DNA of 64,000 nucleotides from Ashinkailepas kermadecensis (lineage: Eukaryota > Arthropoda > Thecostraca > Neolepadidae). Positions 34,476-47,910 of this stretch are shown here, one piece after another. The position numbers were made by a program, and so were the translations under genes. The stretch is from the NCBI GenBank assembly GCA_034440615.1, contig JAOTOM010005141.1, positions 372,001 through 436,000 on the forward strand, written 5' to 3'. Each line of letters starts with the position of its first letter. Positions within the stretch are counted from its first letter, which is position 1. The notes under the pieces were generated by a model. That model did not search any database, had not been told where the DNA came from, and was given only the letters and a program-made list of their open reading frames with translations.

Positions 34476-34659
34476 ATCGGCGACGATAGATTGTGAGTTG
34501 ATTTTTTCCCTCAATAGTTAATGTGGATCGTCAATGCCTCCCACACCGTGAGATTCTATAGAATCCGTCCCCTCGATGATGGGAAGTCTCATAGCTGATG
34601 CGAGCACTTCCTCCACAATCGCCAATCGATTTCACATGGCGTTGTTCGTGGTTGTGGTG

Positions 34660-35402
34660 CAGAATACACAGGTGGGTCATGTGCAAACCCACCGATACAT
34701 AGATACCACACACCATACAGTGCACAGGCGAGTAATGCACGTGTATGTACAAACCCAACGATACACATTAGATTGACTGTGCACATATGGGCTACGTGCA
34801 AGCCCACCGATACACATTAGATTGACTTTAAACAGGTGGGTTATGTGCAAGCCCACCGATACACATTAGATTGACTTTAAACAGGTGGGTTATGTGCAAG
34901 CCCACCGATACACATTATATTGACTGTACACAGATGGACTATGTGTAAGCCCACCGATACACATTAGATTGACTTTAAACAGGTGGGTTATGTGCAAGCC
35001 CACCGATACACATTATATTGACTTTAAACAGGTGGGTTATGTGCAAGCCCACCGATACACATTATATTGACTGTACACAGATGGACTATGTGTAAGCCCA
35101 CCGATACACATTAGATTGACTTTAAACAGGTGGGTTATGTGCAAGCCCACCGATACACATTATATTGGCTGTACACAGATGGACTATGTGTAAGCCCACC
35201 GATACACATTAGATTGACTTTAAACAGGTGGGTTATGTGCAAGCCCACCGATACACATTAGACTGACTGCACACATATGGGCTATGTGTAAGCCCACCGA
35301 TACACATTATATTGACTTTAAACACGTGGGTTATGCACAAACCCACCGATACACATTATATTGACTGTACGCAGGTGGGTTATGTGCAAGCCCACCGATG
35401 CA
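34660..35402. repeat. 49-bp minisatellite, about 14-15 copies
   Basis: Unit contains CCCACCGATACACATTATAT, then TGACTTTAAACAGGTGGGTTATGTGCAAG. The two variants (TTTAAACAGG and TGTACACAGA) alternate, giving a higher-order pattern. Confidence 0.95.
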
Positions 35403-36784
35403 CATTATATTGATTTATTAGGTTTGTGCAATCTGTCACAGCTGACAAAACCCAGTGCTGCAAAACAGTTCGCTGTCGGACAGAACACAGCAACAAGTGA
35501 GCTCTCCTGACACTGCGCGTGTGTGAGGTTGTTCAAGCCTGGCAAATGACGCATGCCAATAATTGCGATGCTGGACCTGCCATCGTTTGACGTCGAATGC
35601 AATCACGTGGCTACAATGCATGCATCTATTTGCAGACGTGCCCAGGCAGCCGGCCGCTCTTCTGCTGCCGACGGGGACTTGTTGCGAGACGAGCGCGCGT
35701 GTCGCGTGCACGCTTCATCACGCCTCATGGGCCACGGGGCTGGCCGGTCGGCAGTGGCATTTAACGACCGCGTTTGCCCCTCCCCGATGTTGAAGAGAAC
35801 GTCACAAGCGTCCGCGCGCCGGACAGGCGTGCCGAGCCGGTTAGTGGGCGTGGCCAGTTGTGGGCGTGTCGTCAGGTGTCCGGGCGACTGTCGAGGCGCC
35901 GACATGTGTCGACTGGCACGGCCGGCTCGACATTGCTCAGTCATGCGCCGTTCGAGACGTTCCCGTTCAGCATTGCATTGGTTGGAATATTGTACGCGAA
36001 TTTGTGCCCGCCAACGCATGGTAGGAAGGCTAGCCTCAGCTGCAGTGCTGACACAGGTACAACACTGATTATGACACGACAGGCATACGCTACGGTCACA
36101 CCGATACACCGCCAATGGAACATGCAACTTGTGGCAGCTATTCAGTGTTTACCCTTCGGGTGGAAACACATTGAAAGAGTTCAAAGCCGACTTCAAACTA
36201 GTTTGGTACCGTACGAAATGGAAGACTGCATCAATGTATGGCAAAATGCGGACGAAGAGTGCCAAACACATCCTTATTGTCGTGACAAGTCACGGAAGTG
36301 CGGTGGTGAAAACTACAGATGTATTGCACAACGTCGGTCCCAGGTACAAGAATTCCGCGCAACCCCTGCAACAGACCGCCAGGCACCTGCCCTACTTTGC
36401 CTTTTCATAAAGATGTACCCGCAATTCAACAACGCGCCTTGTCGGGACGACCCCGAGCTGCCGATCTGCCCCAGTTTCGACCTGAGCTGTCATGAGACCA
36501 GGTGCCAGGTCAGTGACCGTTTTGGGAGCAGCCAGGATGCCACCTCAGCCTGTGATCTGCCAGAGACGACCTGCCGTGTAATCATCCATCAAATCAGCGG
36601 CCGGGGGGCGGAGCTAAGCTGTGGCAGTGGCCAGTCGGCTGATGCTGATCAAGCGGATCGGTCAGGTGACGCCTCGACCTCTCACGATTGTCGGTCTCCT
36701 TCAGATGAGGCGTCAGATATGTCGCCACCGATCGGATGCCAGACGGACAGGCGCTGAACACCAGTTGGCAGTCGGACTGGCGAG
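35403..36784. other. Non-repetitive stretch with a 327-codon plus-strand frame
   Basis: A stop-free frame runs 35774-36757. It opens with TTG, and its first ATG is near 36071, giving about 228 residues. It is Cys-rich in places (CRDKSRKCGGENYRC, CRDDPELPICP) but matches no family I know, has no signal peptide or domain pattern, and crosses several composition zones. I do not call it a gene. Confidence 0.3.
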
Positions 36785-37690
36785 TGCGGCGGTCAGTCTG
36801 GGGAGACCTCAGTGGCCAGTCTGGGGAGACTTGAGTGGTCAGTCTGGGGAGACCTCGGTGGTCAGTCTGAAGGACTTCAGTGGTCAGTCTGGGGAGACCT
36901 GAGTGGTCAGTCTGGAGACTTGAGTGGTCGTCTGGGGAGCCTCGGTGGTCGTCTGGAGGACTTCAGTGGTCAGTCTGGGGTCCTGGTGGTCGTCTGGAGG
37001 ACTTCAGTGGTCGTCTGAGGATACTTGGTGGTCAGTCTGGGGAGACCTCGGTGGTCAGTCTGGAGGACTTCAGTGGTCAGTCTGGGGAGACCTGAGTGGT
37101 CAGTCTGGAGGACTTCAGTGGCCAGTCTGAGGATACTTGAGTGGTCAGTCTGGGGAGACCTCCGTGGTCAGTCTGGAGGACTTCAGTGGTCAGTCTGGGG
37201 AGACTTCAGTGGTCAGTCTGGGGAGACCTGAGTGGTCAGTCTGGAGGACTTCAGTGGTCAGTCTGAGGAGACTTCAGTGGTCAGTCTGAGGAGACTTCAG
37301 TGGTCAGTCTGGGGAGTCCTCAGTGACCAGTCGGGTTGGGGAGTGTGGCGGTCAGTCTGAGGAGACTTAAGTGGTCAGTCTGGGAAGACTTCAGTGGTCA
37401 GTCTGAGGAGACTTCAGTGGTCAGACTGGGAAGACTTCAGTGGTCAGTCTGAGGAGACTTCAGTGGTCAGACATGGTCAGTCTGGGAAGACTTCAGTGGT
37501 CAGTCTGAGGAGACTTCAGTGGTCAGTCTGGGAAGACTTCAGTGGTCAGTCTGGGAAGACTGCAGTGGTCAGTCGAGGCTGGGGAGTGCGGCGGTCAGTC
37601 TGGGGAGAGTTCAGTTATCCGAACGGAGAATGTCCGTGATCAGTGCGAGGCAGCTTCAGTGGTCAGTTTGGGGAGGCTGCTTGAGGAGAT
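36785..37690. repeat. 23-bp minisatellite, about 38 copies
   Basis: Unit CAGTGGTCAGTCTGGGGAGA + CTT, with GGAGGACTT and GAGGAGACTT variants. Confidence 0.95.
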
Positions 37691-38194
37691 TCAGTGGGCT
37701 ATCTGGATGACTGTCTTTATTCTCAGGGGACTTTATTCACCAAGTGGAGAATTGAAGAGACTTAATTTGTTTATTTCATGAGACTTAAATTGGTTAGTTG
37801 ATGCTATGAAGCTCGAGGTATGGGTGGAGGTACGATTTTGACAGGAGGTGGGTGTCACGAAGTTTTGAAGAAGTTATCTTGAAAAATAATACTCTGTCAC
37901 TACGTGGATATATCGGTGCGCTTTTCCCTGCCCTAAAGAATGCGACCCACGTATTTTGACTGGGATCTCACGTTACAGCGAGGCCTAATTTTACACGGAA
38001 AATTTATCCACCGTTGTCAGAAAAGCTCAGTGCGGAACACGAGCTTGGTGTGGACCACCATCAGCAGTGGGACCTCAGCCGGAACAAAGTGGGATGTGAC
38101 AACCCTCACATTATGATTCCGACGGCGCATCGGCACCACTGAACATGTATAATGCAATGTCAACATATACACACGCATATACATATACAACATA
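37691..38194. other. Unique-looking sequence
   Basis: Nothing recognised. Confidence 0.5.
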
Positions 38195-38198
38195 TACA

Positions 38199-38262
<64 letters not shown>
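38195..38262. repeat. Compound (TA)n(TG)n microsatellite
   Basis: Same order and orientation as the locus at 6349-6414. Confidence 0.95.
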
Positions 38263-38439
38263 TATGTATCTGCCAACAACAGCATCAGCGGCCGAATCAC
38301 GTCTAACACCAAGGCATTCCAGTACGGCACGATCCAGACCACAACTGCCGACACAAAGACCGCACGCCATCGTTATCGGTGCCGGTAAAGCAGGCCTTGC
38401 GTGAGTGACACGTGGGGCAGTCTTGGCTGGCCGCCGGCC

Positions 38440-40022
38440 ACACCATCGGGCAACAGGTGCCGCCACACCATCGGGCCGGCCCCACCATCGGGCAACAGGT
38501 GCCGCACACACTCGGGCGGCACCATCGGGCAACAGGTGCCGCCACACACCACGGGCCGGCCCCTCGGGCCGGCCACACACCATCGGGCAACAGGTGCCGC
38601 ACACCATCGGGCCGGCCACACCATCGGGCACGGTGCCGCCACACACCATCGGGCCGGCCACACCATCGGGCCGGCACACACCATCGGGCAACAGGTGCCG
38701 CACACACCATCGGGCCGGCACACACCTCGGGCAACAGGTGCCGCCCACCATCGGGCCGGCCACACCGGGCGCACCATCGGGCCGGCCACACCATCGGGCA
38801 ACAGGTGCCGCCACCCATCGGGCCGGCCACACCATCGGGCCGGCCACCCATCGGGCAACAGGTGCCGCCACACACCATCGGGCCGGCCACACACCATCGG
38901 GCAACGGTGCCGCCACACCATCGCCCATCGGGCCGGCCACCATCGGGCAACAGGTGCCGCCACCATCGGGCCGGCCACACCATCGGGCCGGCCACACACC
39001 AGCGGGCAACAGGTGCCGCCACACCATCGGGCCGGCCACACCATCGGGCAACAGGTGCCGCCACACACCATCGGGCCGGCAACCATGGGCAAGGTGCCGC
39101 CACACCATCGGGCCGGCCACACCATCGGGCAACAGGTGCCGCCACACCATCGGGCCGGCCACACACCATCGGGCCCAACCATCGGGCGGCACACCATCGG
39201 GCCGGCCACACACCATCGGGCAAAGGTGCCGCCACACCATCGGGCCGGCCACACACCATCGGGCAACAGGTGCCGCCACACACCATCGGGCCGGCCACAC
39301 ACCATCGGGCAACAGGTGCCGCCACACCATCGGGCCGGCCACACACCAGCGGGCAACAGGTGCCGCCACACCATCGGGCCGGCCACACCATCGGGCCGAA
39401 CCATCGGGCCGGCCACACCAGCGGGCAACAGGTGCCGCCACACCATCGGGCCGGCCACACCATCGGGCCGGCACACACCATCGGGCCGGCCACACCATCG
39501 GGCAACAGGTGCCGCACACACCATCGGGCCGGCACACACCATCGGGCCGGCCACACACCATCGGGCAACAGGTGCCGCCACACACCATCGGGCCGGCCCA
39601 CCATCGGGCCGGCCCACACCATCGGGCCGGCCACACACCATCGGGCAACAGGTGCCGCCACACACCATCGGGCCGGCCACACACCATCGGGCCGGCCACA
39701 CACCATCGGGCAACAGGTGCCGCACACCATCGGGCCGGCCCACACCAGCGGGAACAGGTGCCGCACACACCATCGGGCCGGCACACACCATCGGGCCGGC
39801 CACACACCATCGGGCAACAGGTGCCGTGCCGCCACACACCATCGGGCCGGCCACACACCATCGGGCCGGCCACACACCATCGGGCCGGCCACACACCATC
39901 GGGCCGGCCACACACCATCGGGCAACAGGTGCCGCCACACACCATCGGGCCGGCCACACACCATCGGGCCGGCCACACACCATCGGGCCGGCCACACACC
40001 ATCGGGCAACAGGTGCCGCCCG
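38440..40022. repeat. 19/27-bp interleaved minisatellite
   Basis: Two related units, CGGGCCGGCCACACACCAT and CGGGCAACAGGTGCCGCCAC + ACACCAT, mixed over 1.6 kb. Many copies carry 1-4-bp deletions, chiefly in CA/CC runs, and these are far more common in the left half. Reading frames over 500 codons on both strands are artefacts of the missing stop triplets. Confidence 0.97.
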
Positions 40023-41955
40023 CTGACTCAACGGCACGCATGCCACACCGACGCACATCAAGCGTAAATCAAGTGCCAACCATGCTGGTGGACTTCAGCT
40101 GAGATTGGGGAGGGGGGGGGCGCAGGCAAACAACCTGCGATCATGGCTTTCTTCGTGTTATGGCCCGTTTCTAATGGTAGTGTAAAAGGCCGCCTGTGCT
40201 ATCTGGAATGCGAATCTGCTTGGGTACCGGCAACGGTTACGCACACGTGTGTCGCTTTATGCAAATTGTTGATAGAGATCGGGAAGCTAACTTTGCCCTC
40301 AAACTCCATTTGGTTTGGGTCTCAACGAATTCCTGGTTGTTTTGGATGCTTTTGGAGTATCTTTTCCGCCTTCCTCCCTCAAATAGCAAGCATACTCCGC
40401 ACACAATTTCGGCTGCTTTTTGGCAGTGGTTGCGGAGGGACAGTGGTGGGGAACAGTCATTGGCGGAAGAGGCAAGCATGGGGTTAGCCCAGGACGCAAA
40501 ATATTTGAGAGGGATCATACATAGAGCTCCATTTTAAACTATTTATCTAAAACGCACACACATGAGGATGGGGAGCCCACATCGGACGCAAACCACCCAC
40601 GGGGGTGGGGCTCAAGGAGATGCAAATCCACACCCATGCAAGGCATGGTCTTCGAATTAGTTGTCGGGACGATAACTGACTTGGTGTCTTGCAACATTCA
40701 GTGGCAGTGTTGGATGCAATGGACGGCTGTGCTCGACCCAGCTAGGTAATTATAGGCACGACGAAGGTTGCGCAACGTGTGCTCATTGCCATCCGGCTTC
40801 GAGGTCAGGCACACGAGGTGCTTTGTGAACCTTGCACACACCGAGTTTCCAGAACTGCACCCAATGATATCGAGCGTTGATGGGTCGCGACACAATTACT
40901 GGCTCGGTACGTTTTGTCGGTCGGGTCGTCAGACCCCTGGAAAATGTGGGGACTCATAAGAGGCAAGCAGGGAAATTATTAAAAGTCCGTGGGGTGATGA
41001 ATCGCTGGCAGGGAAGTAAGCAACCGACCATCCCATATTTTTATTCAATCAAATATTTGGTAGCTGACAGCATTTATTGATGGGAAGTGGATCTCAACAT
41101 AGGCTGGACGAATTGAACTGGATGAGTGGTAGAAGAAGGGTAAGCACGTCTGCTCCAAGTCCTATTCCACCAATGTAAGACGGCGTTCAATTTTTTCTCC
41201 ACTTCCACCAGCTTATCTAACTAATAGTGTCACAACGTCGAGAACTGGCCACACAGTTCTGGACTTCCATCCCGTTACCAATCAACAGGTGTACAATCAC
41301 GTATTCAAGCGACCAACGGGAGTAACGCTGATATTGTGTGGAAGTCGCCCAGGCGGGAGTTGCCAACAGAAATCCAACGTCAATCAGTCTGCGTTCGGTT
41401 CAATCATCAGAACATGCATGCCGCTCAAATCAAGCGACAAACGTCCAAACCGCACTGTGAAATGCCAACGGACGTGCGCACAAAATCACAATGCAAAACA
41501 GGGCTATTGATCAGTCCCAAACAATGGCATCACCACTCTGGTACTGATTAGAATGGCACAACGAACCAAAACAGCGCAAAACAAACAGGAGGTTCGCTGG
41601 CTGAGCCGTCTGCCATCCGGAAACCAGTGACGTCATCACAGCCCTGCTCCGGTGCTCGGTCCGGACAGAGTGCACGGCGTCTGTCCGGACACCAGTCAAA
41701 GACTGGCTGAACATGCTGGGGGGGGGGGGGGTCTGTACAAAACACCGGGACAGCTGGCAAGTGAAGGGGGGGGGGGGGGGGGGGGGGGGGGACGCTCGGG
41801 CGGTTCTACGAGCGCCGCTCGCAAAGCAATTCACTTCAGTTACCAATAGAAGAGAAGTGAATAGAACGCGCAGGTGCGCAACAAATTGTGGGAGCATTCA
41901 CGGCCAAGTGTCATCTAATGATTCCAGCATGCGATGCTGATTCAATGGATGGTTT
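40023..41955. other. Unique-looking sequence with two poly-G tracts
   Basis: Poly-G at about 41719-41730 and 41766-41791 (26 G). No gene recognised in the ORFs at 40143-40537 or 41289-41551. Confidence 0.5.
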
Positions 41956-42215
41956 CCCAATGGCAGTTCGCGGTGGTGTGCCTCAGCAAACGAGGACAAC
42001 TTATCACACGCCTAAAGGTGTCCCACTGGCAGCTCGCAGTGGTGTGCCGCAGCAAAGGGGGATATCTTATCACAAACATGAAGGTCTCCCAATGGCAGCT
42101 CGCAGTGGTGCGCCTCAGCAAAGGAGGACAACTAATCACACGCCCAGAGGTGTCCCACTGGTAGCTCGCAGTGGTGTGCCGCAGCAAAGGGGGATATCTT
42201 ATCGCAAACATAAAT
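41956..42215. repeat. 66-bp repeat, 4 copies in 132-bp pairs
   Basis: Unit begins CCACTGGCAGCTCGCAGTGG and ends with TTATCACA and a variable tail. Units 1 and 3, and units 2 and 4, are most alike. The 66-bp period leaves several frames open. Confidence 0.9.
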
Positions 42216-43690
42216 CAAATACAGCATGTGCAGGCTTGGTTTAGATGAATCACGAGCCAATAATTCACTTCATTCAGACACGGTTTTGGAGCATGTGAGC
42301 GGGTAAATTTCACGGCACCGTTAAGCACAGATGCCGACGAACATGACAGCTGTAGGCGTTCAATGGACAAGGCATGCGCCGGCCACACAGTGAAGTCTGT
42401 GGTGACATGCTGATTCGCTCCCCACTAATTACACGCAGGATCTGAACTGCGGTGGCGCGAGGCACCGATGTCAGGTGTCACATGCGCCACACGTCAGTGC
42501 GCCACATTCGTCTCCGCCGCACGGACGCGCCGGCCGGGTGGGTCAGAGGCCTGCCAGTGCGCCACATTCGTCTCCGCCGCACCAACACGCTGGTCGGGGG
42601 TCAGAGGCCGACTCGTGCGGCGGTTTCGTCGAGCGGTGCGCCGCAACAAGTGACCCACAAAACACCGCTAGTCGGTCCTACCATTTTCCTCGCATGCAAT
42701 TAAGCCGGCAGTTTTGCATCTCATTTGTGCACGCCCATGAATGAACACGACAGTTGGCTGCGCCCGTCGGCGGACCAATCTGCCGACACCGTGTCGGTCC
42801 CATCGTGAGGAAACTGACCACTCAGAACACAGCACGTGGCTGTGGCTGACGGCAGCGGCGGCCGGAGTCGCTCGTCCGTCATCATATACGAGTCCGACAG
42901 TCTCGTACAGTCCGAGTGAGTTCGGAGCGATATGAGGAGTAATGGCAGATGGAAGTATCAGTGTCAGACCTCTACTTCAGACGTCACCGACCACGACATA
43001 CTCCTGGAACGTGAATGCGGCTTTCAAAAAGCGAAGTAGAAAGATGGTTCCGGGTGCCGAAGCGGGTGTGAGTTCAATTTTTTCTAGTGTGCGTCGTGGA
43101 TTTGGTGATCTAAGCTCAATTTAATTTCCGGTTGCCCAATGGCTATCGTCTGTGTTCAGGCATCCACAAAACGCATGTAGCTAACCCACACAGTGCCAGC
43201 GGCCCATGCCACAGGTGGGAACCCTGGGGCTGAGCGATTAGGGTGTTCACAGCTCTGGACCGCTCTGACGGAGGTGAATTTAACATCCGGCTGATGGGGT
43301 ACACTGAATATATCTGGTGTTCAAATGCATCGCAAGGTCCCAATTCCAATGGAAGGTGTCTACCCATGGCCTGCACGCCTACTCGGAGCGACGTGACGTG
43401 ACGTGACGTGACGTGACGATGTGTGGCGTGACTATGCGTGACGTGGCGTGACGTGACCGTCCGGGGATGGCAGTGCCGAGGGCGGACATCTCATCACGTC
43501 ACACACATCACATCATGTAATGTCACGCGCCGACTAATGGGCGGCGGTCGTAGCGTGACGTGACGTGACAGTCCGGGGATGACAGTGCCGAGGGCAGCCA
43601 TCTCGTCACGTCACAAGTCTACTGATGGGCGGCCGTCATGTCGACAGGGCGTGACAGCTGCTGTCATCGCCAGGAGCGTCGTCACAGTCG
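42216..43690. other. Mixed sequence with small repeats
   Basis: AGTGCGCCACATTCGTCTCC occurs twice at 42495-42580. A GTGAC 5-mer run lies at 43388-43435, with related GACGTGAC motifs to 43575. No gene recognised. Confidence 0.5.
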
Positions 43691-45580
43691 GCACCGCCAG
43701 CGACACGTCACAGTCGGCACCACCAGCGACACGTCACAGTCGGCACCACCAGCGACACGTCACAGTCGGCACCACCAGCGACACGTCACAGTCGGCACCA
43801 CCAGCGACACGTCACAGTCGGCACCACCAGCGACACGTCACAGTCGGCACCGCCAGCGACACATCGTCACAGTCGGCACCACCAGTGACACGTCACAGTC
43901 GGCACCGCCAGCGACACGTCGTCACAGTCGGCACCGCCAGCGACACGTCGTCACAGTCGGCACCGCCAGCGACACGTCACAGTCGGCACCGCCAGCGACA
44001 CATCGTCACAGTCGGCACCACCAGTGACACGTCACAGTCGGCACCGGAGACAGTGGCACCGCCAGCGACACGTCACATCGACCCGTCACAGTCGGCACCA
44101 CCAGCGACACGTCACGGTCGGCACCGCCAGCGACACGTCACAGTCGACACCGCCAGCGACACGTCACAGTCGGCACCGCCAGCGACACGTCACAGTCGGC
44201 ACCGCCAGCGACACGTCACAGTCGGCACCGCCAGCGACACGTCACAGTCGGCACCGCCAGCGACACGTCGTCACAGTCGACACCGCCAGCGACACGTCAC
44301 AGTCGGCACCGCCAGCGACACGTCGTCACAGTCGGCACCGCCAGCGACACGTCACAGTCGGCACCGCCAGCGACACGTCGTCACAGTCGGCACCACCAGC
44401 GACACGTCGTCACAGTCGACACCACCAGCGACACGTCGTCACAGTCGGCACCGCCAGCGACACGTCACAGTCGACACCGCCAGCGACACGTCACAGTCGG
44501 CACCGCCAGCGACACGTCGTCACAGTCGGCACTGCCAGCGACACGTCGTCACAGTCGACACCACCAGCGACACGTCGTCACAGTCGGCACCGCCAGCGAC
44601 ACGTCACAGTCGGCACCGCCAGCGACACGTCGTCACAGTCGGCACCGCCAGCGACACGTCACAGTCGGCACCGCCAGCGACACGTCACAGTCGGCACCGC
44701 CAGCGACACGTCGTCACAGTCGGCACCGCCAGCGACACGTCACAGTCGGCACCGCCAGCGACACGTCACAGTCGGCACCACCAGCGACACGTCGTCACAG
44801 TCGGCACCGCCAGCGACACGTCACGGTCGGCACCGCCAGCGACACGTCGTCACGGTCGACACTGCCAGCGACACGTCACAGTCGGCACCACCAGCGACAC
44901 GTCACAGTCGGCACCGCCAGCGACACGTCGTCACAGTCGGCACCGCCAGCGACACGTCACAGACGGCACCGCCAGCGACACGTCACAGTCGGACAGTCGG
45001 CACCGCCAGCGACACGTCACAGTCGGCACCGCCAGCGACACGTCACAGTCGACACCGCCAGCGACACGTCACAGTCGGCACCGCCAGCGACACGTCACAG
45101 TCGGCACCGCCAGCGACACGTCACAGTCGGCACCGCCACACACCAGCGACACGTCACAGTCGGCACCGCCAGCGACACGTCACAGTCGGCACCGCCAGCG
45201 ACACGTCGTCACAGTCGGCACCGCCAGCGACACGTCACGGTCGGACGCCAGCGCGTCACAGTCGGCACCGCCAGCGACACGTCACAGTCGGCACCGCCAG
45301 CGACACGTCACAGTCGGCACCGCCAGCGACACGTCACAGTCGGCACCGCCAGCGACACGTCACAGTCGGCACCGCCAGCGACACGTCGTCACAGTCGGCA
45401 CCACCAGCGACACGTCACAGTCGGCACCACCAGCGACACGTCACAGTCGGCACCGCCAGCGACACGTCGTCACAGTCGACACCACCAGCGACACGTCACA
45501 GTCGGCACCACCAGCGACACGTCACAGTCGGCACCGCCAGCGACACGTCACAGTCGGCACCGCCAGCGACACGTCGTCTC
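43691..45580. repeat. 26/29-bp minisatellite, about 70 copies
   Basis: Unit CAGTCGGCACCGCCAGCGAC + ACGTCA, or the same with CGT inserted (ACGTCGTCA). ACCACC and TCGACACC variants recur in blocks. This is the largest array in the window; the 681-codon frame across it is a repeat artefact. Confidence 0.97.
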
Positions 45581-46087
45581 GCGGTGACCACGTGCAATCC
45601 TACCACTTTAATCGAATGTGCTGATCCGCCTTACCAACGGAAAACATCAGACAGCTTCGCGTTGCAAACTGCACCGCGTGATGCAAATTGATAGCAAGGC
45701 TGGGCTACAGAACGTGAGAAAAATAACAAGTCACGGATAGAGTAGCGGCAATACTACATTGTTGTTGCAACGAGCCCATAATTATATTTTTAGACATTTC
45801 CTCACCAATAGCACGACTGAAACACATAGATGATCGAAGTACATACTTTTTATTCGGAATACGACATGCCGAATTACACCAATTCCAGAATGTGATTTTA
45901 CAGCTTTTATTCTGCCAGCTGGAAGATTGAAACAGTCCCGCATACATGCATCACCTTAGTAGGGACCATGTTACCACTTTGGATTGAGATGTTTGCCAAC
46001 TTCGGAATAAGAACGTATATCTCTGGGCGGCCATGCGCCTGACGATGCACTGTTCTTGTGCAGCTCCAATGATCCCTGTTGACCGGC
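45581..46087. other. Unique-looking sequence
   Basis: Nothing recognised. Confidence 0.5.
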
Positions 46088-46415
46088 CGCAGTCGCAGCC
46101 CACCCCGAACGGCTCGCCGCGGGCCCCTGTCGCAGCCCACCCCGAACGGATCGCCGCGGGCCCCTGTCGCAGCCCACCCCGAACGGCTCGCCGCCGGCCG
46201 CTGTCGCAGCCCACTCCGAACGGATCGCCGCGGGCCCCTGTCGCAGCCCACCCCGAACGGCTCGCCGCCGGCCCCTGTCGCAGCCCACCCCGAACGGCTC
46301 GCCGCGGGCCCCTGTCGCAGCCCACCCCGAACGGCTCGCCGCCGGCCGCTGTCGCAGCCCACTCCGAACGGATCGCCGCGGGCCCCTGTCGCAGCCCATC
46401 CCGAACGGCTGGCCG
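46088..46415. repeat. 37-bp minisatellite, 9 copies
   Basis: Unit CAGCCCACCCCGAACGGCTC + GCCGCGGGCCCCTGTCG. Confidence 0.95.
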
Positions 46416-47689
46416 CGGGCGTGCTCCAATCGGTGCGTGTCGGCCGCGGAAGAGAGCCGACGTTCACTGTGTAGATCAGGCACGATTGGTCAGAGTCCAG
46501 CCGCCTCGCAGAGTCTGGCTGTCCTCCTGTTCTGCATCCTGAACCGCCGTTCCTTTGTTCTCCCCGCCCCCTCACTCCCCCGGGGCAGACACCACCACGT
46601 CGTGCCTTAATTGACGCAGATCCGTGCCTTAATTGACAGGGGTAGATACTCATCCAGGCATCAGTGCAGAATCATCAACACCAAGTGAAGGTCACAGCCG
46701 GACTGGTTGGGTTCGGGCTCAGATTAAATTGAACAACTCCGGGTTAAAAGTGCCATAATCAGTGGGTCATAATTGACGCTCAAACACCACTAATGGCATG
46801 GATAGCATACATCAATTGGATACCTTGTCATCAACATTGCCCCCACTTTCATCAAACGCCCAGGTGAGACCAGAATCATAGTCTTTGTCGGCTGTATTCC
46901 CAATGGCCCACAATCACGGCTTAATCATTATGCACCAGAAGCCGGTTCGATGTCCAAATTGGAGCGAAGAGTTTCTCGTACATGCGTCATTGATACCCTT
47001 TCATCGGCATTTGCCATATTCAGTCACACAAGCCAGGACAAGCGTGCCACGAAACTGACGCACCAGTAAAAATCGTCACGGCGTGACATTTCAGAGAGAT
47101 TCCAAGCCGCCACTAGACTCAAAAGCGTCACGCCAGAAGTCAAGTGCACGTCCCGGCTGGTCCGTGTTCTCCCACCGCTTCCCACCGCTTCTCACCGCTT
47201 CCCACCGCTTCCCACCGCTTCCCACCGCTCACGGCTGCCGATTCCATCGTGCGGGCGGCGGGCGGGTCACGCTCGGCGGCCGGCGTTTGACCCGAAAAAG
47301 GTCACGTTTTATCGACCTGGCGCCAGCTTGTATTTCAACGGCGCGAGTTCCCAGTCGGACTCGGCCGTCCACGGTGACCGACCGTTCCTTTCATGCAGCG
47401 CGCACAACAGCCAGCGCCCGGCCGTGGACCCTCGAGTGAGCCTCGTTAACATGTGTTTATGTGGACGCTCACCGTTGCGGGGGACGCCGACTCGCCCGTC
47501 TGCGACGGCAGACGGGCGGCCGGTCGTGCCGACGTGCCGCGCGCCACAATGGCTCGCCGACGGCCCGCGCTCGGAACTGGCGCCAATTATCGCCGGAGCG
47601 CTGTCAGACGGCGGCGCGCCGCCCGCTGACACCGCCAGATCTGATTGCAGTCAATCAAACAGTTTAGACCACGTGCGAACAAAAGGCAC
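46416..47689. other. Mixed, then CpG-rich sequence
   Basis: Contains a 10-bp CGCTTCCCAC repeat (47165-47230) and a CpG-rich block (47240-47640). A frame of 282 codons from 47328 opens with TTG and has no recognisable content. Confidence 0.45.
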
Positions 47690-47910
47690 CGCGATTGATG
47701 CTACGCGACAAAGCGGCGACTGCTGCGCCTGCGACGCAACAACACTGCTACAGCAGACACTCGGACCAACTTCACTGCGACTCAACACCACTAGGGCCAG
47801 CTTCACTGCGACTCGGCACCAATGCGAATGCAAGTACGGCGACGCGACATCGGTTGAACACGGCATTTCTGCGGCCGCCAAATATTGCTGCGTGACATTG
47901 CTGCTGCTGC
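47690..47910 (-). repeat. Diverged dispersed repeat, inverted copy
   Basis: On the minus strand it contains GTAGCAGTGTTGTTGCGTCG, CAGTCGCCGCTTTGTCGCG and similar segments that align with the plus strand of 49300-49540. Confidence 0.5.

Noticed and set aside
38017..40102. Overlapping open frames of 540-680 codons on both strands
   Set aside because: They lie over the 19/27-bp array, are open in nearly all frames and have only array-derived composition.
41888..42244. 118-codon frame with a 22-residue peptide repeat
   Set aside because: The 66-bp period keeps several frames on both strands open; no sign that one is favoured.
43579..45691. Open frames of 681 and 555 codons
   Set aside because: Entirely translated 26/29-bp minisatellite.
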